A stretch of 64,000 nt of DNA from Nosema muscidifuracis (taxonomy: Eukaryota > Microsporidia > Nosematidae): contig JAIOKI010000008.1 of NCBI GenBank assembly GCA_028335825.1, positions 62,001 to 126,000 on the forward strand, given 5' to 3'. Position numbers and translations under genes: made by a program. The notes under the pieces are model-generated. The model was not told the DNA's origin. It saw only the letters and a list, made by a program, of their open reading frames with translations, and did not search any database. Within the stretch, counting starts at the first letter, position 1. Each line of letters starts with the position of its first letter. Shown one piece after another: positions 63,228 through 64,000 of this stretch.

Positions 63228-64000
63228 ATGGAAAATTATGAAATACAAAATCTTTTTAAAGATATTAAAACAGGTTCAATATCTGATATAGCTAAACTTG
63301 AATCTATAATAGGTAAAGAAAAAAAGATTACTGATGATATAATAGATCATATTAATAAAGATATTCCTATATCATCAGATTTATTAAATGTATGTTCTCT
63401 TCTTCTTATAGAAAATAGAAATTGTGTGATAGAAGTTGTACAGAATATTTTAAAGAAAAATCCAAAATTTATTTTTAAATTTATTAATAACTTACAGAAT
63501 TCTAAATTTTATAATCAGAGAATGGCTGTACCAAAAATATTATGTGGATTAGATTGTGATACAACTAAAGATTTTTTAAAAAAATCTTTTTATGATGATA
63601 CAGGATTAGTAGTTAGAGAAGCAGCTCTTTCTTTATCACAATATAAGAAACTTCCTTTAAGTGATGATGAATTATTAGAAATAGCTATGAATCTTAATAA
63701 TCATCAATATGATTTTATACAATGTTTAGTACCAGATATTCTTATTTATATCAAACAGAAGACATTTCTTATATCAGAAATATCTTTATCAAAATCTTGG
63801 AGAAAAAGACTTAGTTTAGTAAGAAAAGTATCATATTTTAAAAAAGAAGATATAAGAAATATTTATAATATTATGTGTAAAGATCCAGAAGAATCTATTA
63901 GAGTAGCATTAGTAGAACAAATGGATTGTTTAGATGATTTTAAAGAATTTGCTGAAATATTTATAGTAGATACTAGTGAGAAAGTAAGAGGTATGACAGT
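63228..64000 (+). CDS. HEAT-repeat protein, N-terminal part (candidate PP2A scaffold subunit)
   Basis: Open from ATG 63,228 to the window end: 257 codons, incomplete at the 3' side. AAACCCTTAATAAATAAAAAA precedes the ATG. The protein is all-helical with repeated pairs of helices; motifs such as DTGLVVREAALSLSQ, SWRKRLSLVRKV and PEESIRVALVEQMD follow the HEAT pattern (Asp at the turn, Val-Arg in the second helix). This style, especially WRxRL with VRxA, resembles the A scaffold of protein phosphatase 2A (TPD3/PR65), which joins catalytic and regulatory subunits. The match rests on general repeat features and the C-terminal half is missing, so other HEAT proteins remain possible. Confidence 0.6.
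   Translation, partial: MENYEIQNLFKDIKTGSISDIAKLESIIGKEKKITDDIIDHINKDIPISSDLLNVCSLLLIENRNCVIEVVQNILKKNPKFIFKFINNLQNSKFYNQRMAVPKILCGLDCDTTKDFLKKSFYDDTGLVVREAALSLSQYKKLPLSDDELLEIAMNLNNHQYDFIQCLVPDILIYIKQKTFLISEISLSKSWRKRLSLVRKVSYFKKEDIRNIYNIMCKDPEESIRVALVEQMDCLDDFKEFAEIFIVDTSEKVRGMT

Noticed and set aside
1-64000. rRNA genes, CRISPR arrays, bacterial operons
   Set aside because: No rRNA-like conserved GC-richer blocks or direct repeats with spacers; the gene set is eukaryotic, and the tandem repeats are contiguous minisatellites.

Overview
The window looks like microsporidian nuclear DNA: a very AT-rich, compact eukaryotic genome with shortened housekeeping genes. Evidence: (i) eukaryote-only core genes (26S proteasome RPN3, RFC small subunit, MYST acetyltransferase, NSE2/MMS21, UTP11, eS28, uS3, RIO2, GLE1, CIA1, eIF5A) that are often shorter than their yeast counterparts; (ii) a secreted GH19 chitinase with a CBM19-like module, as known from microsporidia; (iii) a CCC/CCCC motif a few bases upstream of many start codons, a known microsporidian start-proximal element; (iv) gene pairs only 5 to 100 bp apart; (v) almost no introns. 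The standard genetic code is used. I cannot name the genus from sequence alone.

The window has two compartments. Positions 1 to about 45,000 are gene-poor and extremely AT-rich. They hold only about a dozen genes, nearly all with an N-terminal signal-like segment and/or C-terminal membrane segments, and nearly all unrecognised. Two families stand out. One is a membrane-anchored family with twelve cysteines at almost fixed spacing: intact members at 455-1516(-), 34687-35565(+) and 37023-38012(+), a pseudogene at 17047-17805(+) and a possible relic at the left edge. The other is a pair of 541-residue secreted paralogues (11712-13337 and 29735-31360) duplicated together with about 470-510 bp of downstream flank; a 597-residue protein at 42048-43841(-) is probably a distant relative. 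Much of the rest looks like decayed coding sequence of unknown origin. This resembles the fast-evolving, host-interface (often subtelomeric) compartments of microsporidian genomes, though no telomere is visible.

Positions 45,100 to 64,000 form the core compartment. In order: glutaredoxin(+), eIF5A(-), a small unknown gene(+), RPN3(-), an SR-beta-like GTPase(+), RFC2/Rfc4(-), NSE2/MMS21(-), MYST acetyltransferase(+), GH19 chitinase(-), UTP11(+), eS28(-), RIO2(+), an IRE1-like protein(+), GLE1-like(-), uS3(+), a two-RRM protein with a 75-nt spliceosomal intron(-), CIA1(-), and a HEAT-repeat protein running off the right edge(+). Ribosome biogenesis and translation (UTP11, eS28, RIO2, uS3, eIF5A) are well represented, as are DNA replication/repair (RFC, NSE2) and ER functions (SR-beta, IRE1). 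Most longer spacers in this half hold a minisatellite, each with its own unit; two of these arrays begin inside the 3' end of the neighbouring gene.

The most notable observations are the IRE1-like protein, which has lost the kinase catalytic residues but kept the RNase catalytic set; the twelve-cysteine membrane family; and the RRM-gene intron, whose removal completes the first RRM.
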